Translations under genes and position numbers: made by a program | Part shown: positions 32,817 to 44,174 of the stretch, piece by piece | How the letters are laid out: every line of letters begins with the position of its first letter | Position numbering within the stretch: position 1 is the stretch's first letter | Assembly (NCBI GenBank): GCA_943737045.1 | Contig: CALSFV010000025.1 | Coordinates: forward strand, 781,501-845,500 | DNA from: Parapristionchus giblindavisi | Taxonomy: Eukaryota; Nematoda; Chromadorea; Rhabditida; Diplogasteridae | DNA length: 64,000 nucleotides | Direction: 5' to 3' | The notes under the pieces: model-generated | What the model saw: the letters and a program-made list of their open reading frames with translations, nothing else | Databases searched by the model: none | Told to the model about the DNA's origin: nothing

Positions 32817-34435
32817 GGCGACAACGACCGTTCAGAATCGAAGAAAGAGAGCTGAATGATGGATTCAGTAACTATCACCGCTCTTTTTTTTAAATTCAAT
32901 TATCAAAAATGGTCAAATGCATATTGACCGCATTCAATAACTAGTTATTTTTTTGCGAGAGATGACTTCGTCAAGGACGCTGGTCCTCAAGTCATGCAAA
33001 TCGCACAACACGATCGGGATCTCTGGAGAACCCTAATGGTGGTCCAATTGAAATAACATCCCAATATGCTGATAAAGTTGTTGCAATATAATGTAACAGC
33101 AGCAGCTCTGATGACTCGAGAGTCGTGCCTGATCGGTACGGAGTTCATTCATCATGTTGAACATTCACGAGAAATGCGAAATAAACTTCCACGAGGTTTA
33201 TAGGATGCAAGATTTGGACAATCACACGTTCTCTACATATATAATTAACAAATAAATAACTATAAATAAACTATAATAACTATAACTATAACTACACTGA
33301 GAGCAAACTTACCTGGCAAATCGTTACCCACCCCCATTTGCCTGGCAAACGATTGCCCCAACTGTTGAATCCAGCTTCTTGCGGTACTTTTGCTGAGAAT
33401 AAATTAGATGCAAATAAAGAGGAAAGGTTATATCGAATCAAGGGTGACATGATGTGTTGATCTAACTAGCATTCCACTATAATTTATTTATATATTTATC
33501 AAAATAATGGGTAATCTGGCTCTCCAAAATGCATGGGTAATCAGAATACCCCAAATCAGGGCAAATGGATACCCCGATACACGTTGTTGGGTAAAGATTA
33601 CCCCATATTTGGGCAAGTTTGCTCTCAGTGTAGAACAATTCCAACTTTTATTATAGTTATTATAGTTTATTGTTATTGTAGTTTATAATATTATATTTAT
33701 AATTATTATAGTTTCAAGTTTCATGGAAGCGAAAATAACTATATTCAGTGTATAATATGTATGGATTAAAATGGAAGTACGACGAAGATTCTATATTTGC
33801 ACTTCTGTTTTTGCTGTCGCATCTGTCACGGGTGTATCGAATAAATAAATAAATAAATTCAGTAATATCGATTATCTTCTTCGTTATCTTCAGATTTTTA
33901 ATCCAGCTTATTAGATGGACAATAACATAGTCTTCTTGAGTGATAAGATGATGATGTGAGCAGAAGATAAGGTGTACGAAGTAAGATGGCATTCCTGCGT
34001 TCAAATACCGTCTTCGGTGTGAGGGAGACAATGACATTGTCATTGTGTGACATTTTCATTGTCATGACATTGACATCACGCTGTGCATGGCAATGTTGAA
34101 TTGTTTTTGCTGACTTGATCGAAAATTTCTCAATCATTCCGAGGCAATTCTAGACGGCTAACAATAAGGGAAAGCAATGAAAGCAATGCTTTGGAAAGGG
34201 AAATAAATATATGTAAGTAGATCGTAATAAACATGGAAATTTGATTATGAAATTTGGATATTAGTGAATCTGTTATATATTACGCTTTGTGTTGTCTAGA
34301 GGACGAAGACGTTGTATGACATACAACTTTATTCAGAAGATTGTCAGACAGATAATGATTGGACTAAGAGCGAAAGAATTGTATAAGTCATATCAACAAG
34401 AACGAACAAGAATGACAGAATCCAAAATAAATAAG
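32817..34435. other. Intergenic with one MITE
   Basis: Holds the upstream flank of the transporter gene, the MITE at 33295-33633, AT-rich runs of TATAACTATAA type on both sides of it, and an AAATA-rich stretch near 33842. No exon was found. Confidence 0.5.
33295..33633. mobile_element. Tc1/mariner-type MITE, TA duplication
   Basis: A 339-base unit with inverted ends CACTGAGAGCAAACTTACC and GGGCAAGTTTGCTCTCAGTG, flanked by TA at 33293-33294 and 33634-33635. It is non-coding. Confidence 0.85.
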
Positions 34436-37400
34436 TTAATATATTGTTGTACAAGGAAAAATAAAGAAATCATCAGGTGTATGTTTTTGATCATTTTCTA
34501 TTGTTCTCGTCGAACGATCTCCACTCAAAGAGAATTCTCTGAATCTCCATTTTGCTTGAGCCTTCTGAAACGAACAACTCAATGTAGACCAACAAAATCA
34601 ACTTCAAATCAGAAAATTCACGCCCAAACCCAAATTCAAAAGTCATTTTCTCACTTCCAACGGATTCATTCTTCTCAGTCGATCTCGTATCAAAGTGTAG
34701 AGCTCAGATGAAGAGGAATCCATTAATGAAGACGATGCTGCCTCTACAATACAAACCCATCAATGACATGATCAGTGAATTAATAACATGTACAGGTAAT
34801 CGATATGCTAACGATCATCCATCTACTGATCGGTGACAATCGTACTCTAGCCGACTATCCCATCACTCAGAATATGATCGTTCCGACATATAGGACAGAG
34901 TATTTGAAATTTTTTGCAATTCTTGTCAAGCATAAAAATGGCAGAATCATTCTTCATTTTTTTGTGGTGTTGTGATTTTTTGCGGTGACCGGGAAGAGAA
35001 AAAAAAGTCGAGAAGAAAGGGAAGAATGATTTTCCGTTTTTGCTTGACAAGAATTGCAGAAATTTTCAAATACACTTTCCTTCGCTATTGCGGATACGAT
35101 ACGGAAACGATCAAATACGCTGTCGCTGTTACGTTGCAAACTACTAAGAACTCCATCGAGCTTCACACATCACATACCAGGTGTGAAACCAGTAAGAGCT
35201 CCAGGATTACGGTGTGCAGGGGCTGCGCCCATTCCCTGTTCCCATTGCGGGCGTCCCTGCACGTGTCCGGCCAAGTCCGGTTGAACTTGTTGGTCTTGGT
35301 CGTGCATCCTGTATTGGCCAGCCTGAATATAATTATTAAATTTATTATATTTGATCTTGGCACTAGAGAATAGGTTATTGAGACTTCCCCGACCATCTTC
35401 ACCTTCCCTACTTTCCCATTGTCTATTCTCCCCATTCTATTTCCTTGTGCAAATCTTCTTCATTTATATCGTTTTTACTTGTTGAAACATCTTCGCGATG
35501 TATGATAAATAAATAAATATGAATAAATTAATGTGGTATCCCAAAGCTAACTAATTGCGAAGGAAGATAAAATCAGAGAAACTCTCATCATTTTACACAC
35601 GCTCTCGCTGTTATTTCTTGTCTTTTCCAAAACTTTTCAAAACAAAACTACAACGGTTTCTTTCATATACATCCATTTCTAGCATAATCGCAGCAAGTTC
35701 AGTGGGTATAAATTTTCCAAATCATCATTCTCTTGCTACCCATGACAAACCCAAACTAACGTAGCCCTTGCACTAACACATTCGCTACCGTAATCAAAAC
35801 TACCGTAACCCTAGCTACAGCATACCTGTATGGGAGAAGATCTCATCGACTGGTCATATCGGAACTCGCCCGCGGCCGCCGTGATCGGGAACATCGAATC
35901 GGCTAATAAATATTATAAATAAATAAATAAACTAATAAAAATTTATAATAGTAATATCCAAAACTATAAATTCGATAGGAATGCGTGTATCAAAATATTT
36001 TGCATATCAGAAATAATGGGTCTCAGCACAAACAAAAAATCACGAAAACCAGCGACACAAAATCAAACCGCATTTTTTGAATATTTTTAGAAAACGCGAC
36101 TTTTTTGTGTGAAAACCTGCCCACAGTATGTGTTTTTTTGGTAAAAAAACTAAACCTCTGGGTCCACTAGACGACTGTTCGTTGTGTGAAGAGGAATCAA
36201 CACCGGCTTGACCCACCAAACACGATAGTTCTTGCTCGATCTGAAGTAAATATTGTTCATTCTGAATTTAATTATTAAATTAATTATATGAATAAATTAA
36301 TTTGGTATCCCAAAACTAACTAATTGTAAAGGAAGAGAAAATCAGAGAAACTCTCCTCGTTTTAAACACGCTCTCGCTGTTATTTCTTGTCTTTTCCTAA
36401 ACTTTTCAAAACAAAACTACAACGGTTTCTTTCATATACATCCATCTCTAGCATAATCACAGCAAGTTCAGCAGGTATAAATTTTCCAAAACATCATTCT
36501 TTTGCTACCCCACACTAACGTAACCCTTGTAAAGTCCAAGTCGGTGACGTATTTTAAGTATACTTACTAGGGAATGGTTTCTTTGATGGTTGAAATTACG
36601 GTTAGTGACCTACATAGCGATATTCAGCATGGTCGACTTAGTAATAATCAACTTTCAAAAGCTGCAGTTGATCGATTTTTTGAACGAAACCCGTCGCATA
36701 TCCGCCGCACGAAAGACAGCACAAGAAGATTTTTTAGACTTAATTTCCATTTAAACAGCATTTTTTTGCTGGAATTACCATGCAGACATAAAATACTGTC
36801 TGGGGAATCGAACTCGTGTTCAAAAAGTGTAAAATTTAAAAAAAATGCAACTTTTTGGCTGTCTTTCGTGCGGCGGATATGCGACAGGTTTCGTTTAAAA
36901 AATCGATCAACTGCAGCTTTTGACAGTTGATTCTTACTAAGTCGACCATGCTGATTATCGCTATGTAGGTCACTAACCGTAATTTCAACCATCACAGAAA
37001 CCATTCCCTAGTTAAAGTTTTGAAATACCAGTGGGGGTGTCCCCCTCCGCCGCATCTCCGTCGTTACCGCGGAGGCTACGGCGTACGTCCGTCGCGCAAA
37101 TGTAACTCCACATATAAAGGTGTCCGCAAAACTATGCGGAACTTTATTTGGCAAAATCTACTGAAAAATTTTCGAGGCTAGGATATGAGCAAGCCCCCCC
37201 CCCCAGGGAATCTGTGCCGGATGAAACTACGGGAAGTGACCTACATAGCGATAATCAGCATGGCCGACTTAGTAATAATCAATTTTCAAAGTCTGTGTTT
37301 TACTTGTGTTTTACCTACAAAGTGACACACGGACTCATCGAGCTCGACAATCCCCTGTTCTTCCTACCTTCCCTGCAGGGAAGGTAGGAAGACCTTCCAT

Positions 37401-38510
37401 TCATGAATACAAGACATACTCATAGAAATAATTTCATTTATAGAAAACATATTTTTTCAATCCACTCGCTTAGCCAATTTCATTTCTAATCGTGTAGTCA
37501 ACTCATGGAATAAGCTTAATAATAATATTATTATATGTCCTTCTGTCAAATCTTTCCGAAAATCCATCGCTTCATTACCGTCTTTGTAGGAATTACATTT
37601 TATTTGTATTTTCATCTTTGCTACCAAGTCGTAGCATAGTATTTATGTGTACTCCACTACCCATCAAATATTTTATCAGAAATTATACTTTTATTTTGCA
37701 CCGCATAAAGTATATTATTATTATTATTGGTTGCCAAAAATTTTTTTGGACTTGATTTCCATTAAAACAGCAATTTCATTGCTTGAATTAGCATACAGAC
37801 ATTAAATCTTATCGGGAGAATCGAACGCGTGTGCAAAAAGTGAAAAGAACGAAAAAATTAAATTTTTGGCTGCCTTACGTGCGGCGGATATGTGACGGGT
37901 TTAGCTTAAAAAATCGATAAACAGCAGACTTTAAAAATTGATTCTTACTAAGTCGGCCATGCTGATTATCGTTATGTAGGTTACTTCCCGTATTTTCATC
38001 CGGTACAGATATCATTCCCTAGTGAGAACGCAAGGCTGTGTACAAAAAGCTTTCGTCTTCACGCGACCACCTATGGTTTCAAGCATCAAAACTGATCGAC
38101 AAAAGTACTTACCCACATTATGGGCGAGCAAAAATGTTTGGTATGAACGAGATGAAGGAATTACCGAAACAAAACAAAACAGAAATGCGTTTGAATCAAA
38201 TCAGGTGAGCAGCCGTTTCAGCTAAACTACCAAATGGAAATCCGCTAACAGACAGGCTGATTATGGCGGGCATTCGATAATAAGCAGGGAATTTAAAGGT
38301 TGGCAGATTTTCATGTATGAATCGATAACGATGAAAATAACCAATAATCAATCAATAAATTGATACCGGTTCGCTTCGTAGGAACTGCTCTAACTGTCTC
38401 AGTCCTTCTGCGTCGGCAGGGATTCGAGGAAAATCCTCGGGATCTCTCAGTGTCCCTTCATCGGCACTTCTTAGAAACTCCGCGACATCTCTCAGTGCGC
38501 CTTCGTCCAT
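34436..38510 (-). CDS. Orphan protein, about 229 residues, six exons
   Basis: Exons 38367-38510, 36156-36261, 35826-35902, 35178-35322, 34655-34743 and 34436-34564 (TAA) join with agreeing phases at all five junctions. Exon 1 starts at an ATG and is acidic, with an internal near-repeat (DEGALRDVAEFLRS then DEGTLRDPEDFPR). The middle exons are Gln- and Ala-rich (for example QYRMHDQDQQVQPDLAG). Exon 5 adds a Ser run and the basic helix-like ELYTLIRDRLRRMNP, and exon 6 continues KAQAKWRFREF. There is no signal peptide or membrane segment. I recognise no family; it is probably nuclear or cytosolic. The second exon could instead start at 36240, which loses seven residues. Introns preceding exons 2 and 4 share duplicated sequence, so these exons may be a duplicated pair. 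The 2.1-kb first intron is filled with MITEs and could hide further exons. Confidence 0.6.
34885..35080. mobile_element. Palindromic MITE (GGCAGAATCATTCTTC family)
   Basis: Left-arm words TTGCAATTCTTGTCAAGC and GAATCATTCTTC recur as complements at about 35020-35062, giving arms of roughly 70 bases. A partial copy lies at about 14675-14750. It sits in the intron between exons 34655-34743 and 35178-35322. It explains a spurious zinc-finger-like frame here. Confidence 0.7.
35525..35762. repeat. Intron duplication, copy 1
   Basis: About 235 bases are nearly identical, in the same orientation, to 36290-36525 (shared GTATCCCAAA, ACGCTCTCGCTGTTATTTC, AACAAAACTACAACGG). Homology reaches the acceptor side of exon 35178-35322 (an ATTATTAAATT stretch). 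Confidence 0.85.
36290..36525. repeat. Intron duplication, copy 2
   Basis: Partner of 35525-35762. It precedes exon 36156-36261, just as copy 1 precedes exon 35178-35322. Few differences separate the copies, so the duplication is fairly recent. Confidence 0.85.
36569..37009. mobile_element. MITE with AGGGAATGGTTTC termini
   Basis: A 441-base hairpin-type element. Arms of about 170 bases begin AGGGAATGG and include CTACATAGCGATA and CATGGTCGACTTAGTAA, with a short centre. The long arms give mirror-image open frames on both strands that are not genes. A related copy is at 37204-38023. Confidence 0.88.
37204..38023. mobile_element. Second MITE copy, split by a LINE fragment
   Basis: Starts AGGGAATCTGTGCCGG and ends with the complement of AGGGAATGATATC. 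Both flanks match the 36569-37009 element (GATAATCAGCATGGCCGACTT). The left arm stops near 37290 and the matching interior resumes near 37740; the gap is filled by LINE sequence. Confidence 0.75.
37300..37737 (+). mobile_element. LINE 3'-end fragment
   Basis: The frame at about 37437-37590 reads FFQSTRLANFISNRVVNSWN and then LNNNIIICPSVKSFRKS, typical of the extreme C-terminus of CR1/Jockey-like ORF2. It is followed by a stop, a short 3' tail and an ATT repeat at 37718-37732. It lacks all catalytic parts. Confidence 0.75.
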
Positions 38511-40740
38511 GGAACCCGTAAAAGGATAATATTATTTATACGACCAAACATAATATTGAATAGTTGAATGACTAGCAAAGTTAGTAACGCAATAGAATGG
38601 GAGCCAATGACGCAAGGGAAGACCGATCAATGAATACAATGTAGATCACTGCATAGATGGTCAGAAAGAAAGAGAATAGGGATCTTGGGGGAAGAGGTCG
38701 AAGAAGAGAGACCAAGGAAGGCATTCCTTAGAGAGGGCAAAGGTCAATCAGAGATCTATAACGTACCAGAAATGTGGTAGAATGGATGGTGGTGGGATAT
38801 ACGGACAACAAAAGCTCGAAGGCAGTATGGAGGAGATCTTTGGTCTTTATTTTAAAGAGTGAACAAAAGATCAACCAGGGTTGGATATGGTTTTGAACCT
38901 CATTGCCAGCATAAATGATCACTCTATAATCAGCTAATACATAATTAGTTTAAAAAAAGAATAACCTACTTGAGCAGATTGTGGAAGAGCGCACGGAAAA
39001 TGAATGCAAGTAGGTGTAAGACGCTGCTGAGATATAGAGATCACACGCCAAAGATTAAAGATCAAACTACACATACCAAAACTTTGAGATCAGGCCAAAT
39101 ACCAAAGACCAATCCCAGATACCTTATTGCTCGTGATCAGTTCTCGAGAGCAAGGCGTGTGCTCGTCTCCACTCGAGTCTAGAATCGCTGATTTCCCTTC
39201 TGGAATGAGGCAAGATTGACATACCGTACATGTCCGCCACCGTACCCGATATGTTTAAAGATGGAGTCCGTCGAATATTTTCGTAAAGAAAGTGTGAAGA
39301 CAGAAAGGTTGCAAAAGTTACTCTACCTACCGTACACTATTTATTTTATGAAGATTCAGCTTACTGATGGCTAGAAACATGAATGAACAATGAGGCCCGT
39401 GCAGGGCAAGGCGTGCTTTTTTGAAAATTGAGGAAATTCGGCAATAGGATTCGAACTTGCGACAAATGGGTAACGACTCTGAACGTGCTATGGTATAGAT
39501 GAGTGGTTGCGCTAACTTCTCACATATCACTTGGCATTTGCGCAAGAGAGATGTGAGGGATTTGCATGAACTCAACTGAATAGACGAGAAAAAAATCAAC
39601 AAAAAAGGCCAGGAATATTTTGAAAAAATTGCAAAAGTGTTTACAACGCACATGATTCCAAAGTCATCTCCGTTCCAAGTATTAACTGGGCCCACTGTTG
39701 CTTAACTTGGCAGTTCGGACGAGATTTTGTGTTCTCAACGAGGTATGGTCGTCAGCGAGATAAAGCGTGTGTGAGGCTGAAGACTATTCTCAACTCATCA
39801 CCACTAACCGTTTAGATTGAGAAATCAATAAATGAATTTTGATCTTTGATCCTTATTCTATCGAACAGTGCTTGTGGATCTAAAACTTCCCTCACTGGCT
39901 GTCTGAGAAACGGTTTCATGTATTTCAGTATTTTCTTTTCCAATATATTATCACGCTCTTAAAAGGGAATTCCAAAAAAATTTGATCGTCTGCACAGAAA
40001 TCTTTAATAATAATAATAATGATAATAATGTTTATTCTTTCAGCATTAAATGCAGAGAGGGCCAAGACAGGGATAATCTTCTTATCAACAAGATTTATCC
40101 TTTCGTTTCTGAGAGAATTGATCTCCATTCAAGAAAACGTCCGAACATGATACTTGATTATCATAGTCAAATAACCCACGAAAACTTTGTTGTTCGTCCA
40201 ATAGACCTGTTTGGCAAGTCTAGAAATATTTCAATAAATACAATAAGTACAGAAATCTTTAGTAAAGGGCGAAAGATTTTCTCGAATAATAGCAGAGGAT
40301 CCAGAGATAGTAGTGCATACTGACAAGCATGGGCTATTTGATTTGTGCGGCCAGTCTCAGTCGGGCTTGGTTGCTGCTTTTTCTTCACCTTTAATCAATC
40401 AATTGTATCTGTATGTTTCCTAGGTATCTAATAAGAAGTGATAATCTATTCAATTTTAATTTCGCTCTCACTTACAACAAAAGAAGGGATTTCATGCGAG
40501 TTAATCTCTGAGTTCTTGTCACTCCGACAATCCGATCCAATCGATAAACTGATGATGAAGTATACATGTATCGATAGATCAAGGCACTAATTGCTGTAGC
40601 AAAACACACAGACCCACATTAAAGAACTCTGGTAGAGTTATAGCTCAACGAGAGTACTTAGAGTTATAGAGTTATAGCTCATTGGCATGAGCTCGCAGAC
40701 GGAGCTTGGGTTTTTCATATCTGCACCTTCGCTAAATAAC
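38511..40740. other. Intergenic with SINE and degenerate repeat sequence
   Basis: A tRNA-derived, MITE-ended repeat occupies about 39253-39560. At about 40000-40060 an AAT run adjoins an AT-rich segment with a 113-residue frame (39982-40323) that I take as repeat-derived. GATCTTT-type words occur near 39052 and 39838. No convincing gene was seen. Confidence 0.45.
39253..39560 (-). repeat. tRNA-derived SINE inside TTTAAAGATGGAG element
   Basis: Starts TTTAAAGATGGAGTCC and shares AATATTTTCGT, GTGAAGACAGAAAG and GCAATAGG.TTCGAAC with 43575-43930. On the minus strand the tRNA-like part has a B box GTTCGAATCC. The two copies are diverged but collinear. Confidence 0.6.
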
Positions 40741-40866
40741 GTAAGTTCGATAAAATGTCATCAAAATTTCAAAGTTTCCGGATTCGCTCGATATGTGTAT
40801 GCGACGATGGGCAATAACAAGCATGTCATTTTTTATAGTGTCGTTCAGATCCAAAACCGTGAAACC
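40741..40866 (-). CDS. Possible orphan exon
   Basis: A 42-codon open stretch on the minus strand is bounded by a strong acceptor (TTTTTTTCAG) and a donor (GTTATT), phase 0 at both ends. The reading is GFTVLDLNDTIKNDMLVI and onward, with balanced composition unlike the surrounding repeats. No partner exon was found, so it may be an exon of an unseen gene, a relic, or chance. Confidence 0.25.
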
Positions 40867-41129
40867 CTGAAAAAAATTTAAAAACATATAAAAATAATTT
40901 GCTTTTCTTTTCCTTTTTATTCCTTCAATTTGCCTAGTATTCATTAGTGTAACTATTGTATGAAAATGAACTAAAACACAATCGTGAAAGTAGCTTTATT
41001 CCCGAAAAAACAATACTAATTCGCCGTTTTATCGCGGACTGAAACGACTAAGCGTGTGCCGGTTGCTGTAAGGCAAATACGGAAATTCATAATTCGACAA
41101 TCACTATTATTTAGCATTCGTTTTCGGCA

Positions 41130-43410
41130 TTCTATTATATGAGGCCATTTGCGTAAGAATCGACTAAGTGTCGGCACAGTCAAAAAATAAAAATTTGGGA
41201 ATCGGGGTTCTCAAGGGTGCTGGTGACGGTGGTCATGTTGAGTCATAAGTCTTGTCGCATTTTGGAGGGGTATCTTTGTGCCATCACGGCTCAATCATAC
41301 GTTATCAATTTCCACTTACGTTCTGGCAGTAAATAAGTCTCTACTACTACTCTTCGAGCGTACTAGTGAATTGTGCCTACGTCGAGTCTTTTAGCTGAAA
41401 CGCCTCTTCAATTCGTTCCCTGTTTTGTGCGCATGTGACACGTCATGTTGTTTTCCTCCTATTCTAGCTCAAACATCCCGATGTCCACATCCGTATGGCG
41501 GTGGTATACAACACTAAGGCCCCTAGTACGCGCACTGTGCAACATTGGTTCAAACGCTTCGAAGAAGGGAGTACGACGTCAAAGGTCCGGACGGCCCCCG
41601 AGCTGGACTTGGACGTGCTGGAGCATCACGTCCACGCGGACCCCTATGCTACCACCCGTGATATGGCGACGAGTCTTAGGGTAAGCCAACCCACCATCGT
41701 TGGTTGCCTAGATGATCTTGGCAAGGTCCAGAATTTGGGTCGATGGTTGCCCCTCCGACTGTCGGACAAGCAGAAGTGAAACCGTGCGGACCCTTGTCTG
41801 AATCTAATTTCGTACGCTCGTACAACGGCTTGGATCGACGGGATCATGGCTGGAGATGAAAAGTGGATCCCTTACGACAACGTAGTCCTCCGGGCCCAGT
41901 GAATCGATCAAGATGAGCAGCCTAATTTCATCGCAAAATCCGAACTTCACCAGAAAAATATCATGCTGTCTGAATAGTTGGGGCAGAGTCGGTGTGGTGC
42001 ATTGGGAGCTGCTCACTCAGGGGTCAGCTATTATGGTAGCGGTATACTCTCGCCAACTACAGACCCTGAAGTCCAAGTACCCCTCCGCTCCCTGGCTGCT
42101 CGACCGGATTCACTTTCAGCACGACAATGCCCGACCCCATGTGGGAAGGACGATCAAATAGGCCCTGTTAGACCTTGGCTGGCACGTCGTCCCCAGCCGT
42201 CCTATTCGCCCGACTTGGCTCCTAGCGATTACCGCTTGTTTTTCGTTATGCGGTGCACTCTCGGGGGAGTACACTTCAATAATCAGCGGGATGTCGAAAT
42301 CTGGCTGACCAACTACTTTGCCTCCTAGCAGCCGTCCTTCTGGGAGCACAGTATCCACAAGCTACCCGAACTTTGAAGGAAGATTGTCGACGCAGACGAC
42401 GCTTACTTTGATTGATTTGCTTTTGCCGAGATAAAGTTATTTAAATTTGTTTGAAGTGCCAAAAATGCGACAAGACTTATGACTCAACCTAATAGATCCA
42501 CCGTTGAGGCCAGACGGCGTCGCGTTGAATTCTCGTTTTTAGTCGTTTCTCGTCACCCGATAGTGCTAAAATTTGTGGATTATGCCCCCAAGAGCAGAAA
42601 TTGATGGCGATCACGCCTGTCCAATTCATTTTTCATGAAAAAGTTTCATAAATTTTCAAAAATGGAATTTCTCTCAAAGTCAATAGTATTCATTGCGAGA
42701 TACGTAGATCGGACTGCAATGGTTTCAGGATCCCATAGAAAAAAATTAAGCCAATTTACGCTCCGTATTTTCGATCAACTTTTAGTGTAGTCATTTTGCC
42801 GTTGAAGAGGAGGCAAGAGGCGAGAGGGTGTGATGGTGTGAGAGAGAGCAGAGAGGCAGGTGAGACGGCCGGCATGGGAAGGAAGGGGTGGACGGGATGC
42901 CCTTCCCTTCAACCTTCTCTGCTCTCTCTCAATTCCATGCTCTCTCGCCTCTTGCCTCCTCTTCAACGGCAAAATGACTACACTAAAAGTTGATTTTCTC
43001 GTAAATACGGAGCGCAAATTGGAAGAAATTCTTTCTATGGGATCCTGAAACCATTCCGGTCCGATCTATGTATCTCGCAATAAATACTATTGATTTGAGA
43101 GAAATTCCCGTTTTGAAAATTTATGAAACTTTTTCATGAAAAATGAATTTGCCAGGCGTGATCGCCATCGATTTCTGCTCAAGGGGGGCATAATCCACAA
43201 ATTTTAGCACGATCGGGTGACGAGAAACGACTAAAAACGAGATTTCAACGCGACGCCGTCTGGCCTCAACGGTGGGTCTAGGTGCAAAATGAACATGACC
43301 ATCGTCACCACCACCATTGAGAACCCCGATTCCAAATTTTTGATTTTTTGACTGTGCCAGATTTCACATATTTTAGTCGAGTCTTACGCAAACGGTCTCA
43401 TATAACGCTA
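41130..43410. mobile_element. Foldback element with long arms, split by a mariner
   Basis: The right arm, 42880-43410, is a near-complete inverted copy of 42493-42860 plus 41130-41237. Shared words include TTGCGTAAGA, GGAATCGGGGTTCTCAA, CGTTGAGGCCAGACGGCGTC and AGAGGAGGCAAGAGGCGAGAG. The centre is near 42875. Arms are about 500 bases, so the transcript or single strand would form a long hairpin. The left arm is interrupted by a mariner copy. Confidence 0.85.
41238..42492 (+). mobile_element. Mariner-like transposon, broken
   Basis: About 1.25 kb with inverted termini around TTGAGTCATAAGTCTTGTCG (left) and CGACAAGACTTATGACTCAA (right, followed by CCTAA and TA). The transposase is readable in three pieces: 41495-41779 (helix-turn-helix part), about 41840-41990 with GDEKWIPYDN, and 42100-42330 with HDNARPHVGRT and SPDLAPSDYRLF. 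The three catalytic Asp of the DD34D triad are present, but several stops and frameshifts break the frame, so it is a pseudogene. It is nested in a foldback element and has removed about 13 bases of it. Confidence 0.9.
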
Positions 43411-43574
43411 TCTGAGAAATTCCAGATAGGTACGGTATCGACGAAAAATTTATTTTTCTGTTTATGTATGATGATTACAGGCTCCATACATAAATTAAAT
43501 TGTGCACAAATTATTATAATTATTTTTCGCCGACACATTGATCGATAGTCAAGAAGCTATTAAAGGTGGTGTCC

Positions 43575-43935
43575 GGGGAATATTTTCGTGAACAAACTGT
43601 GAAGACAGAAAGATAGCAAAAGTTATTCTGCATACCTTACATAAATTAGTTTATGCTAATTTAGCTTATTGATCGCTAGAATCATGAATGAATGAATCCA
43701 TGCTTGATGTACAGGGAAAGGCGCGAAATTTTGAAAATAGGAAAGTTAAGCAATAGGTTTCGAACCCGCGACGTTACGATTACTAGTGAGCACTTTTACC
43801 ACTGCGCTACGGGATTGATGAATGGTCGTGCTAATTTCTTGCATATAACTTGTCCCTTGCATAATAGATATGTTATACATTTGCATAGACATTCGATGGC
43901 CTCCATCTTTAAGTCTTGTGATGAATTAATAAATA
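43575..43935 (-). repeat. tRNA-derived SINE inside TTTAAAGATGGAG element
   Basis: Related to 39253-39560. The minus strand carries CGTAGCGCAGTGGTAAAAG and GGTTCGAAACC, typical tRNA A- and B-box words. The right end GCCTCCATCTTTAA matches the composite-MITE terminus. It ends just before the LINE. Confidence 0.65.
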
Positions 43936-44174
43936 AACAGCACCTTTGAAAGCTCCAATCCCCAAAATTTGATTTTTGACTTATCATTCCCTCTCTCTTC
44001 TCTCATTCCCTCTCTCTTCTCTCACCAAGAATGGTGACACAATAGTCTCCTCTGAGTCTTCCTCTTACTCTCTGGACCCTCCACCCTCTGCCTACTCTAT
44101 CGTCAAGTACACCAATTGTAATCTGAGCTCCAGTACCGGGGGCTAACAAGTCAAGATAATCGGTACCTGATTAG

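Noticed and set aside
34289..34711. 140-residue plus-strand frame
   Set aside because: It is antisense to two minus-strand exons that have proper splice sites and agreeing phases.
34847..35050. Minus-strand frame with a RING-like CPICRND word
   Set aside because: It lies inside a palindromic MITE, the spacing of further Cys/His is absent, and the frame is AT-rich. Treated as coincidence.
36574..37004. Mirror-image 118-residue frames on both strands starting MVSLMVEIT and MVSVMVEIT
   Set aside because: Both arise from the inverted arms of one MITE. The symmetry is structural, not coding.
42775..43048. Overlapping frames on both strands near 42.8-43.0 kb
   Set aside because: They fall on the centre of the foldback palindrome, so the same sequence is read in both directions.
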